Origin: Candidatus Kuenenia stuttgartensis | Lineage (GTDB): Bacteria > Planctomycetota > Planctomycetia > Planctomycetales > Planctomycetaceae | DNA length: 36,465 bases | Direction: 5' to 3' | Assembly (NCBI GenBank): GCA_945861465.1 | Contig: CAMAVB010000053.1 | Coordinates: 1-36,465 of the forward strand | In this document: one piece after another, positions 18,101 through 27,800 of the stretch | Layout: each line of letters begins with the position of its first letter | Position numbering within the stretch: the stretch's first letter is position 1 | Translations under genes and position numbers: made by a program | Notes under the pieces: model-generated | What the model was told of the DNA's origin: nothing | What the model saw: only the letters and a program-made list of their open reading frames with translations | Databases searched by the model: none

Positions 18101-20696
18101 TGGCGGTGAAATAGAGCTGCCCATTGACCTCGGTAAGCGTACCTGGGGCCGAACCGCCAGTGCCAACGTTGATGTCCTCGACCATGACGGTTCCTGCGGC
18201 TGTCCCGTCAGACTTCCAGAGTTCGCGGCCGTGCGTTCCGTCGTCAGCACTGAAGTAGAGCGTTCCGAAGACATCGGTCAAATTTTGTGGGTTCAATCCA
18301 CTCTTAACAAGCATGGTCCCTGCGGCACTGCCATCGGAAATCCAAAGATCGGCGCCACACGGGAAGAACACTTTCCCGCCCACGGCTGTGAGCGAGTTGA
18401 CCATTCCGCCGACAATGGCGACTCGAACAGTTCCGCTGGTCGTGCCGTCGCTAGTCCATAACTCTGTTAAGGCACCGCCACCCGGGCCGGTGCGGGTTAC
18501 AAAGTACAGCGTTCCATCAACATTTACCTTCGCACCAGGTTCGCCACCGACGGCACCAGGAAACGTATCCTTCAGCTCATAGGTTCCTGCGGATGTTCCA
18601 TCGCTTCGCCACAATTCATATCCATTTAATGGTGTATAGGCGGTGAAAACCACAGCGCCATTCAGGTCTGTGAATCCTCCCAGAAGAGATCCGTAGGGGC
18701 CTGCATATATATCCTTTACCATCACGGTCCCGGCCGCCGTCCCATCACTCTTCCAAAGCTCGACTCCTGCCGCCGTGGTAAATCCAGCGAAAAATAACAG
18801 ATTCCCTGAGGCCACCCAGCCTTCAGGCTCGGCAGATAACGCTTTGACAAGCACCGTACCGGCCGTCGTCCCATCGCTTTTGCAGAGCCCTGTCCCGGTC
18901 CCTAATGAACCGTAGAAATAGATCTTCCCATTGGCAACCGTCAGCCCACTTAAGTACCCATTTTTCACCAATGCCGTACCGGCCTCGGTTCCGTCGGTTT
19001 TCCAAAGACCCAGGTTGTTGTCACGGTCACGGGCTCCAAAGTAGGCCATGCCGTTGAGAATTACCTGATTCGACTCGATTGCCGCTAAGGGAACTCTCGT
19101 AGGCGCAACTGAACCAGGAGGCAAGGTGTCAATTACCGCTGAATTGATGTCCTTTATCTGTGCCGTGCCACCGGCTGTCCCGTCACTCCCCCATAACTCG
19201 ATGCCGTGCCGACCATCATCAGCGCCGAAAAGTAGTTTCCCGCTCAATGCAGTAAATGCGGGTGATGACACCGGCGTGCCACCCGATAAGTAAATGCCGG
19301 GATTCGAAGAATTCGTCCCGCTCCCGCTGCCGGCAATATCCTTGACCAGCGCGGCGGCAATGCCATCGAACTTCCATAATTCGCGCCCCTCCGGCCCGCC
19401 ATCGGCCGTGAAGTAAATGTCGGATCCCAGAACCGTGAGTTGTTCCGGTTCCGAGCCCAGGGCTCCGGAATTGATGTCGGCGACTATAGCCAGCGTGTTT
19501 GTCGTGATGTCAAAGGACCAGAGTTCGGCACCGCTAACACCATCATCCGCCGAAAAATACACCTTTCCAGCGGAATAGGTCAGCCACTGCGGGTTCGAGG
19601 AGCCGCTCGGATTAATATCGGCCAGAAGCACCGAGACACCCGAACTGTCGATTCCCCGCAACTCGACGCCGGCACCGCTGCCGTCGGCGGCATAAACAAA
19701 TGTTCCGGCTGCATCCAACATTGAAACCCAGGCATAGTTGCCATGCATCCAGATGTCGCCGACCGAACTGGTGACACCGGTCGCTGTATCGACTCGCCAC
19801 AAGTCATAGGCGCTGGATGGGCTGTAGGCCGTGAAGTACAGGCTGGTCCCGCTGGAGGTGAAGTTCTGCGGATTGGAACCACCAGAGCCCGAGTAGATGT
19901 CAGCTACCAGCGTGGCATTTCCGGTTGTTGTGTCATACGACCACACTTCGTCACCCGTAGTGCCGTTATTGGCCCGGAAATAGACCTTGCTTCCAATGGC
20001 GGTCAGGTTTCCGGGATATGAGCTGCCGGTGCCGGGCAGGATACTCGATGCAATTACGGTGCCAGCAACTGTGCCATCTGACTTCCATAACTCAAATCCA
20101 TTTGCAGCGTCGTATCCAGGGAAATAGAGCTGGCCTGAGGCAACCACTGGCTGCCCGATTGAAACGTCTTTAAGAATTGCCGTCCCGCCTGTTGTTCCAT
20201 CCGACTTCCACATTTTGCCACTATCGCGGAAATACAAAGCACCATTGAAGACGGTAAGGTATTGGGGGCCTGCGGTATCAAACACAATCTGCGTGCCGCT
20301 GACAGTACCGTCGGTTCGCCACAGGTCCCCGTTGGCTTCGAAGAAGAGCTGGTTATTAAAGGCGGTGAGTTCCGTCGGCAAAGAATACGGGTTGACGAAA
20401 AGATTTTCGATCACGAAACTGGTGCCGGGGCCAGTGCCATCGGTCTTCCAGATCTCAGGACCGTGCAGCCCATCGTTTGCGGCAAAGTAGATCTCACTGC
20501 CAACGGAAGTGAGGTTTTGTGGATTTGAAGTAAATCCGACTGAGTTGATGTCAGAAACCATGGCGGCGGCGAGCACGATTCGTCGCTCAAGAATCTCCGA
20601 CGAAAACGACCGCCTGAATCCCAAACGCCGATTCGAACTCAATCTCTGCCGCGAATTCAATGCGTTCGTCAGGAATAACAAAAATTCAGCTAACAT
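14127..20696 (-). CDS. Giant ELWxxDGT-repeat and RTX calcium-binding surface protein
   Basis: About 2189 residues from ATG 20696 (GGAG 10 bases upstream); the frame opens further to 20753. There is no ordinary signal peptide. An Arg-rich leader is followed at about 36-43 by LERRIVLA, a LEPR-XLL-like motif. Residues about 65-885 hold about 18 ELWxxDGT-type repeats of roughly 46 residues (GFELWKSDGTVAGT, GVELWKSDGTAAGT, GRELWKSDGTAAGT and weaker forms such as GAELWSFDITT), probably a beta-propeller-like array. A CARDB-like segment follows (about 885-980, LRFYRSLDGIIDATDTLLG). From about 1000 to the end come RTX nonapeptide repeats (GGAGNDTLTGG) in eight or nine blocks, each opened by Y.FD.D...G.DT. 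Calcium-induced folding outside the cell is expected. The last module matches that of the upstream giant gene. The function is probably adhesive or structural; no enzyme domain was seen. Confidence 0.9.
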   Translation of the reverse strand: MLAEFLLFLTNALNSRQRLSSNRRLGFRRSFSSEILERRIVLAAAMVSDINSVGFTSNPQNLTSVGSEIYFAANDGLHGPEIWKTDGTGPGTSFVIENLFVNPYSLPTELTAFNNQLFFEANGDLWRTDGTVSGTQIVFDTAGPQYLTVFNGALYFRDSGKMWKSDGTTGGTAILKDVSIGQPVVASGQLYFPGYDAANGFELWKSDGTVAGTVIASSILPGTGSSYPGNLTAIGSKVYFRANNGTTGDEVWSYDTTTGNATLVADIYSGSGGSNPQNFTSSGTSLYFTAYSPSSAYDLWRVDTATGVTSSVGDIWMHGNYAWVSMLDAAGTFVYAADGSGAGVELRGIDSSGVSVLLADINPSGSSNPQWLTYSAGKVYFSADDGVSGAELWSFDITTNTLAIVADINSGALGSEPEQLTVLGSDIYFTADGGPEGRELWKFDGIAAALVKDIAGSGSGTNSSNPGIYLSGGTPVSSPAFTALSGKLLFGADDGRHGIELWGSDGTAGGTAQIKDINSAVIDTLPPGSVAPTRVPLAAIESNQVILNGMAYFGARDRDNNLGLWKTDGTEAGTALVKNGYLSGLTVANGKIYFYGSLGTGTGLCKSDGTTAGTVLVKALSAEPEGWVASGNLLFFAGFTTAAGVELWKSDGTAAGTVMVKDIYAGPYGSLLGGFTDLNGAVVFTAYTPLNGYELWRSDGTSAGTYELKDTFPGAVGGEPGAKVNVDGTLYFVTRTGPGGGALTELWTSDGTTSGTVRVAIVGGMVNSLTAVGGKVFFPCGADLWISDGSAAGTMLVKSGLNPQNLTDVFGTLYFSADDGTHGRELWKSDGTAAGTVMVEDINVGTGGSAPGTLTEVNGQLYFTASVPQFGRELWKLDIAYPDATVLSASANGAATVNVTYQVSPSDVSTPFGLRFYRSLDGIIDATDTLLGVVMASDASVGVHSQSFTIGSDIFLPGFGMAEIDGDYQILVAPLQDPIASVSLTGAYHASNGGVFVHGGAGSDSIAITTSGVNTVVTVSGVASYSYLTTDIASSGFRVRSQGGDDTINGAAAAKSLFAWGGAGSDILTGSAGANDSLTGGSGDDVYVFVAATATQTDTLTELANEGVDRLDFSGQASTVAITVNLASATTTLATHTSRTVQVPVAGAALWFEQVTGGSGNDTIVGNGSANVLIGGAGNDALTGGEGDDVLTGGAGNDVYNFGPAVASQSDTVIELGNGGIDRLDFTSLDASNSIAIDLSTAGLSLGGHNNRNIFVGAAGQSIQIENVTGGSGNDTISGNSANNSIIGGAGDDTLAGGIGIDSIVGGLGIDLFLESANWSTFTLTDTAFNAGTSESLSSIERAILIGGISNNTFNASGFSGPVTIQGGSGNDTISGGKSDDVLEGGPGDDVYMLDTDVANGTDTIDESGGGLDTLDFTLTTTLGVTVDLSLSAVQVININQSLILGSGTTVENVKGGSLDDVLTGNTLANTLTGNTGNDTLIGGAGNDALNGSVGDDLYLFDADDSLGSDTLTDTTGLETISFAGTTANTTLNLGLTTTQNVSGVNGGLLKLTLASATTFDNVIGGDGNDTLTSGAGVGNLTGGAGNDTLTGGAGINTLTGGAGTDQLAGGAGNDTYLFDADSALGSDTLTDAVGTETISFAGTTANVIFSLGSTAVQSINGGLLTITLVSATTFDNVIGGDGDDVLTSGSGTSSLTGGAGNDTLTGGAGTNTLTGGAGDDQLYGGAGNDTYLFDADTALGSDSLTDLSGTETISFAGTTAGVTLSLGLTTPQIVNGALTLTLASATTFDNLIGGDGNDVLTGNGGVNSLTGELGDDTLDGSSGNDTLIGAAGNDTLDGNTGNDTLTGGAGDDTLIGGPGDDVYALDTDAANGTDTINESGGGLDTLDFTLTTTQIISVDLSQPALQVVTVANQSLILGSGTTIENVKGGSLGDVLTGNTLANTLTGNAGNDTLNGLDGDDLLIGNAGNDILNGGLHNDVYQFDVDAVLGSDTINDPAGVDALDFALSTTVGITLDLTVNSVQALHATNMSLTLPVGTVIETVLGTAKNDTILGNDADNILVGNAGNDVLLGGAGRDILIGGLGADTLDGGADDDILIGGKTTSDALISKLNDLRAEWISANLYGTRITNLRAGVGPSTASLKAKVTVTNDATSGSVDTMTGDAGEDWFFAALDDVITDLLAGETLDLL
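15485..16210 (-). repeat. Tandem RTX blocks of about 340-360 bp
   Basis: Three consecutive blocks each begin with YLFDAD (near 16200, 15845 and 15500) and run through ETISFAGTTA, a 'LSLG.T..Q..NG' strand and TFDN.IGGDG to the GGAGNDTLTGGAG repeats. They are more similar to each other than to other RTX blocks of the protein, which points to local tandem duplication. Confidence 0.65.
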
Positions 20697-20853
20697 TGGC
20701 CCATATCTCCAGAGTAAGACGGTAACGAATCGCATAAAAGCGAACTGACGCAATGACTTGTGAGAAGATAGAAGCTAATTAAAAAGAGTAACACTTTCTA
20801 CCCCAGACGACCTGTTTCTGGTTCATCGTTCGGTCTGCGGGACCGGTGTTGTC

Positions 20854-21841
20854 TCACAGTAGATCAAGAATTTCTCCTGCAAAGAGATCTGTAATGACGT
20901 CGTCAACAGCTTTGAAGTACCAATCTTGATCGGATCCTCCGGTCAGCGTATCAACAGATCCCGAAGTGGCGTCGTTCGTGACGTTCACTTTGGCCTTCAG
21001 CGAAGCGTTCGATGCCCCGACACCCGCTCGCAGGTTGGCGATGCGGGTCGCATACAAATTGGCCGATATCCATTCGGTGCGAATGTCGTTCAATTTACTG
21101 ATCACGGCATCGCTCGTGGTTTTGCCGCCAATCAGGATGTCATCGTCAGCCCCGCCATCGAGAGTGTCTGCTCCCAGACCACCAATCAGGATATCGCGGC
21201 CGGCACGGCCCTGCAGTACGTCATTGCCCGCATTCCCGACCAGAATATTGTCGGCATCGTTTCCGCAGATCGTATCATCCTTCGCTGTACCGAGAACCGT
21301 CTCAATCACCGTCCCAACCGACAGTGTGAGGGAAAGGTTCGTGGCATGCAGAGCCTGAAGCGAAGTGACGGCCAAATCGAGCGTGATTCCCACAGTGGTC
21401 GTCAACGTGAAATCCAGAGCATCCACACCAAGCGTATCGTTGATCGTGTCGCTCCCGAGCGCTACGTCCACATCAAACTGATACACATCATTCTGCAGAC
21501 CGCCATTCAGGATGTCGTTCCCGGCATTGCCGATCAGCAGATCATCACCGTCACCACCGTTGAGCGTGTCGTTGCCCGCGTTGCCGGTCAGGGTATTGGC
21601 CAGGGCGTTGCCGGTCAGGGTATCAGCCAGAGAACCGCCCGTCACGTTCTCAATCGTCGCGCCGGATCCAAGGATCAGCGAGTGATTGAGATTCACGACC
21701 TGCACTGTTCCGAATGACAGGTCGACTGTCACGGCCTTTGTGGTGGTGGCAGTGAAGTCGAGCGTGTCCACACCGCCACCGGACTCATCGATCGTATCGG
21801 TCCCAAGGGCCGCGTCGGTGTCGAACGTATACAGGTCGTCA
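20854..21841 (-). repeat. C-terminal module, copy 2 (shared with 14127-15117)
   Basis: It ends with KTTSDAVISKLNDIRTEWIS, NLYATRIANLRAGVG, NDATSGSVDTLTG and DVITDLFAGEILDLL, matching the other giant protein almost residue by residue, and the DNA aligns with a single-codon gap over about 1 kb. The last 90 or so residues are not RTX repeats and could be an export or anchoring signal. Confidence 0.85.
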
Positions 21842-24800
21842 CCGGCTCCGCCAGCCAGAGTGTCACTGCCGGCGGCACCGATCAACGTATCGTTCCCGTC
21901 CATCCCATTCAGCGCATCGCTTCCGGCACCGCCGGTCAGGATGTTCGCCAGTGAGTTGCCGGTGAACGTGCCACCGAGTGTTCCAGCGGTGATGTTCTCG
22001 ATGACCGCATCAGCCAGCAGTTCAATGGACAACTTGGCTGCGACAACCACCTGAGAACCCAGCGTTCCCAGACTCATGGTCATGGGCGTCGTGGTGGTGA
22101 GGGTGAATGACAGGAGATCGGTCCCTGCCCCGACTGCCTCATTAATTGTGTCAGATCCGAGAATGAGGTCGGCATCGAAGACATAAGTGTCGTTCCCCGT
22201 TCCGCCGACGAGCAGGTCGTTGCCAGCACCGCCCGTGAGAGTGTTGGCGCCCGAGTTTCCAGTCAGCGTATCGTTTCCGTCGCCCCCAATCAGAGTATCG
22301 AAGTCGATGGCCGAACTCAGTGTCAGCGTCAGGAATCCGTTGACGACCTGAGGAGTGGTTAATCCCAGATTCAGAGCCACGTCGGCCAAGGTTCCGACAA
22401 AGCTGATCGTTTCCGTGCCCACGGCGTCGGTGAGTGAATCGCTGCCCAGCGAAATGTCCGCATCAAACGGGTAGATGTCATTGCCCGCTGCACCGGCCAG
22501 CGTGTCATTCCCCGCACCGCCAATCAGCGTGTTGACTCCGGCATTGCCCGTCAGCGTGTCATTGCCGTCACCGCCGGTCAGGTTGTCGAAGGTTGTTGCG
22601 CTCGAGAGCGTGAGCACCGTGCCATTGACCGACTGAGCTGCCGTCAGGCCAAGGTTGAAGGCGACGTTCGCTGCACTTCCGGCAAAATTGATCGTGTCTG
22701 TTCCTACCGCATCGGTCAGAGTCTCGGTGCCCTGATTGAGATCGACGTCATACAGATAGGTGTCGTTCCCGGCAGCCCCGTTCAGCACGTCGTTGCCGGT
22801 GCCACCAGTGAGCACGTTGGCGTTCGCGTTGCCGGTCAGTGTATCACCCAGCGCCCCGCCAATGATGTTTTCAAACGCGGTGACAGAACCGAGCGTCAGG
22901 TTCAGATTCGCATTCACAACCTGGGCCGTCGCCAACCCCAGATTGACGGCGACCGCCAGGCCGGTCGTACCCGAGAAGTCGAGCGTATCGATGCCGGCGC
23001 TATCGATCAACGTATCAGCTCCCAATGCCGAATTCGTGTTGAATACGTAGGTGTCGTTGCCCGCATTTCCCGTCAGCACATTTGCCAGTGAGTTTCCGGT
23101 CAGTGTGTCGTCCAGAGCACTTCCGTTCACATTCTCAACGACATTCCCGGCCAACAGCGTCAGCGTCAGGTTCGGATTCACGACCTGGGCAGTTGTTAGA
23201 CCGAGATTAACCGCGACACCCTGAGTCGTCGTTGTCGAGAAGTCCAGAGTGTCGGTTCCTCCGCCGCTTTCATCGATCATGTCACTCCCGAGAGCAGAGT
23301 CCGCATCGAAAACATACTTGTCGCTGCCAGCTCCGCCGATAAGGATGTTCGACAGAGCATTGGAGGTGAGCGTGTCGTTCTGCTGGCCACCAATCACGTT
23401 CTCAAACGAAGCGGCTGATCCAAGAACGAGTTTCAGATTTACATTGACGGTCTGGCTCGCGGCCAAGCCCAGGTTGACGGCGACCGCCAGGGTTGTCGTT
23501 GCCGAAAAGTCCAGCGTATCAATCCCCCCGCCGGCCTCATTGAGCGTGTCGGTTCCCAGCGCCGTATCGGTGTCGAAGACATACGTATCATTTCCGGCTC
23601 CGCCAGTTAACGTGTTGACTCCGGCATTGCCGGTCAGAGTGTCATCGCCGTCACCGCCGGTCAAGTTGTCGAACGCCGTGCCGCTCGAGAGCGTCAGCAG
23701 CGTCCCATTGACTGACTGGGCCGTGGTCAGGCCCAGGTTGAAGGTGACGTTCACTGCGCTTCCGACAAAACTGATCGTGTCTGTCCCCACCGCATCGGTC
23801 AGAGTCTCAGTGCCCTGATTGAGATCGACGTCATACACATACGTGTCGTTGCCGGAACCGCCGATCTGAGTGTCATTTCCAGTACCTCCACGCAGAACAT
23901 TTGCAAGGGTGTTACCCGTGATGATGTCGTCGCCTGAGCCACCTACCACATTTTCAAACGTGCTGGCAGACTTCAGATTCAGGCTCAGATTCCCATTGAC
24001 AATCTGGGTCGTGGCAAGAGCCAGATTGATCGAAATTCCGAGCGTGTCGGTGAGCGAGAAATCCAACGTGTCAATGCCACCGCCAGCTTCGTCGAGCGAG
24101 ACCAGCCCCAGTGGGTTGTCGGCGTCGAACCGATAAGTGTCGTCCCCGGCACCGCCAACCAGTAACAGGCTTTCCGTGCTGTCCAGGATCAGAGTGGCAC
24201 CGTTGACGACGATAATCGCTCCGCTCGCAACTGCAAACACATCGCTGCCACTGGTGCCGACGATCTTGACAGAATCCGTCCCTCCCAGACCGTACAGAGT
24301 GAGAGGTGCGTCCAGCGGGAACGTGCCCAGATTGGCAGCACCGACTGTGATCGCGACGGTGCTGGCCGAATACGTCAGCACAAACGCATCATTCCCGGCG
24401 GTCCCCTCCGGTTGATTGACGACGCCGATCGTGAAACTCTTCTCAAACCACAATCCGCCCTGATCGGTCGTTCGAACACGAATCGAGTAACTCGACTTCG
24501 CTTCAAAGTTGAACAACGCAGCGGTCTTCAGGTTTCCGGAAGCATCAATCGTAAAGCTCCCGTTGTCCGTGCTGCCAGCTCCACTGACCAACGTGTAAAT
24601 GAACGTGTCGGCCACATCCGGATCTGTGGTGTTCAGCGTACCCACGAGCGTTCCGGACAGCAGGTTTTCCGCGACCCCGCTGCTGCTCAGAGTGATATCG
24701 GTCGGAGCCAGGTTGGAATCATTGTCCGTTTCGGTGACGGTCACATCCAAACCCGGCAGTCCGGTCGATGCGACCGTGAAGACAGCCGAGCCGTTCACGT

Positions 24801-27800
24801 CATCCGCATCTTCCGCCGCCGCCAGTGTCACCGACTGAGCGGAGTTCCAGTTGCCGGAAGTAAAGGTCAGCGTAGCACCGCTGCTGACATCGAGATCCGT
24901 GTCGCCCGACGTTCGGCCAATGCTCACCGTCACGTCGCCCGTCGGCTGAGCCGACAGTTTCACGGTCATCGTGTTTGTGCCGCCTTCATCGACTGCCAGG
25001 CTGGTCGAGGAGACGATCAGTCCCTGCGTATCGTTGTCGGTGTTGGTCACTGCGACATCGGCTGCGTTCAGACCATTGTATCGCGGGTCCGTGCTGACCG
25101 CCGTGGCGGTCACGACATGGTACAGAATGTCGCCGTCATCCAGGTCATCGTTAACACCGGTGACAGTGACTGTCTGCGCCACGTTCCAGTTAGCGGCAGT
25201 GAAGGTCACAGAAGATAGACCAATCGTGCCTTCTGTCGGGATGTCGCTGGAAAGGGCGATCGTGACGTTGGATGTTGGCTGCGAGTTCAGTACGAGGCTG
25301 AAGGTCGCCGAACCACCACCCTCGGTCGTGGCACCGCTGATGGCGGAAACATTGATTCCCGCAGGCAGAACTACGAACGTGCGAATATATTCATCGGCCA
25401 GACTCCCATTCACGACACCGTCGCGGTTGCCGTCAAGGCGGTTGCCTGCCGTATCGTGCAGGCTGGAAGCGGCATTTCCGTGAACAGTCAGACGATAAGT
25501 ATCTCCTGGAAGCGGAGCGCCACCGAGACCCAGATCGAGCGTTGTGACGCTCAGATTCGTTGAAATACTGAACATGTAGAGAGGCGTCAGGCTCAGGATA
25601 ATATCATCACCATCACCGAAAATGCCGTTCACGGAACGTCGCAATTCGTAGTTCGCAGGCGCATTGGCGTCGATTAAGTTGAGTTCTTCACTGAAAGCAA
25701 TCTGGATCTGCGTCGTCACAGTGCCATCCGTGCCGTTGGCCTCAATGAAAGCTGGCATGGTCGAGATCGCTTGTGGCGGAACGGCATCGCTCGAATTGCC
25801 GCGAAACTCATAAGCACCCATATCGGCATAGGCATGTTCCACTGACAGCGTAAACTGCTGCGAAGCGGCATTGGTCAATCCCGTCTGACCGTCGTATGTG
25901 GCAAGCTGATAGAATCGTCCGTCTCCACGAGAGATTCCGACTGTCGGGCTAAGGTTTGTGTTTCCATCTCCATAGTGGAATCGAATGGTCCCGTCGCTGA
26001 ACAGCGTCACTGCAAAATTCGCGTCGGTGCTGTCGGCTTCATTTGTCGCGTCCCAGCGAATCGTCAGCTGCCCGCCGACTGATTCATCCACGTAAATGTC
26101 GTCGCCGCTGCCATTGGTCGCAAGGTTGTCCCATAGCGGTGCAATCATGCGATTTTCTTTGAGGGCAGCAACACCATTGGAACTGTCGCCGGGGTACAAC
26201 GGACCAGAGAAGTGCAGGAATCCTTCTGTCGATACAGTCACACCGGCATAGAGCTCTCCATAGAACGGAAAACTGAACCCCGAGGGAAATGCCAGCATGA
26301 AATATGTACCGTTCGATTGCCAGTTTTTGGCCACCCCAGTGCCTGCGAACGAGCTGGCACCAAGGCTGCTTGCCACATAATCGGGTGAACCCGAATTTGG
26401 GACTCCCAGGTCGTCGGCACGGGGCAGGCCCAGAATATCCGTCACTGGTGCGGCCCAAACGTCGGCGGAATCGATCGCTGGCGAAAGACGAGCCTGATAG
26501 AAGTTGTCGTCCTGGCCACCGTCGAAACCGATACCCAGCGTGGTATAGCCCAGAATGTTGTCGGCTCCGTCGAGATCGACAAAGTTGGGACTGCCATTCG
26601 CGGAGTGTGGATCCTGGCTGTTGGCTGCTTGCCAGTCGGCTAACTCATCTCTGGTGGCACTATCCCAAAAGCCGACATGTGCATTGGCATCAATGCCCGC
26701 ATAAAGAAGGTTGTAATCGCTGGCGAAGCCAGTTTGACTGTTCGCCGCGACGTACAGGGCGTAGCCCGCCTCGATCCAGAGGACGTTGTTCCGCACTTGG
26801 ACGTTCATCGAGCTGCCATCCACCAGCACGGCGTTCCCTACCTGCTGATAGACTGTGTTGTTCAATACTCGCCCGCTCACGGCACCACTGAGATAAATAC
26901 CCTGATCGGTGTTGGCATAGACGAGGTTGTTTGCGATCAGACCATTGAAATAACTCGCCCCGATGCCGATCGAGTTGGAGTACACGACGTTCCCTCGGAC
27001 CGTGCTTGCCCGAGTGACAGAGATTCCTGCGCCCGCGTTGTGGTAAACGCGGTTGTTCTCCACGGTCACACTGGAGTAGTAATAGTACGTTTGGACGATG
27101 CCCGCGCCATTATCGAATACTTCGTTGCCCCGGGCAGTGGACTCGCCGTAGTTCAGATCGATGCCGACAGGTTGGCCCCACACCTGGTTGTCAGCGATCA
27201 GCACTTGATACTGAGCAAAGATTCCTTCACTGGTGTTGTGATGCACCTGATTGTTCTGGACCACGACCTGGTCTGCCGCTACACCGTTGTATGAAACGTA
27301 AATACCGATGGTGTTGTTATGCACGTCATTTTGCGTCACCAGACCGCGGGCTCCGGACACAGAAATCCCGTATGTGGTGCTGTATACCTCGTTGCCTGAT
27401 ACATCCGCGTCCGTTCCGGCGACGTAGATCCCATAGTATCCCTCGTGCATGAGGTTGCGACGAACGGTTGCACCGTCGTTTGACGAATCGAGGTAAACGC
27501 CGTAGTCCGTATTGCCGTAGATTTTGCTGTCCTCGATCATCAGACCGTCGCTGTTGGCCACGGACGATGCATAGACGCCACTCCAGCCCCCCGCCATTGA
27601 CAAGCGTGACAAGCTGACGCCGTCGGCCCCTGCCATCTCGAACACGTAGCTGCCGACGTTCGCATTACCCCGGTCGAGCAACGCGATGTCGTCTGACGGA
27701 CCTTCGATCCGCACGCCGGAGTCCTCGTCCGACAGCACCAAGTTCCGCAGGATCGCATAGCTTCCGGCAGCGACGTGAACCACGTCGAGCGGATCGAGAT

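Noticed and set aside
20754-20853. CCAGA...TCTGG hairpin and CTTTTTAATTAG between the two giant genes as a terminator
   Set aside because: The stem is only 5 bp and the T-run lies about 15 bases away; whether the two genes are cotranscribed cannot be decided from this.
14127-24200. Short regularly spaced repeats that might suggest a CRISPR array or tandem satellite DNA
   Set aside because: The period is that of coding RTX nonapeptides (27 bases and multiples), the units are degenerate, and the frame stays open throughout.
14160-25480. Many open frames on the plus strand opposite the RTX and repeat parts of the giant genes (e.g. 20926-21717, 24412-25218)
   Set aside because: They follow the periodic codons of the RTX repeats in antisense, give low-complexity Ser/Val/Pro/Ala-rich or Arg-rich products without domains, and lack Shine-Dalgarno sites.
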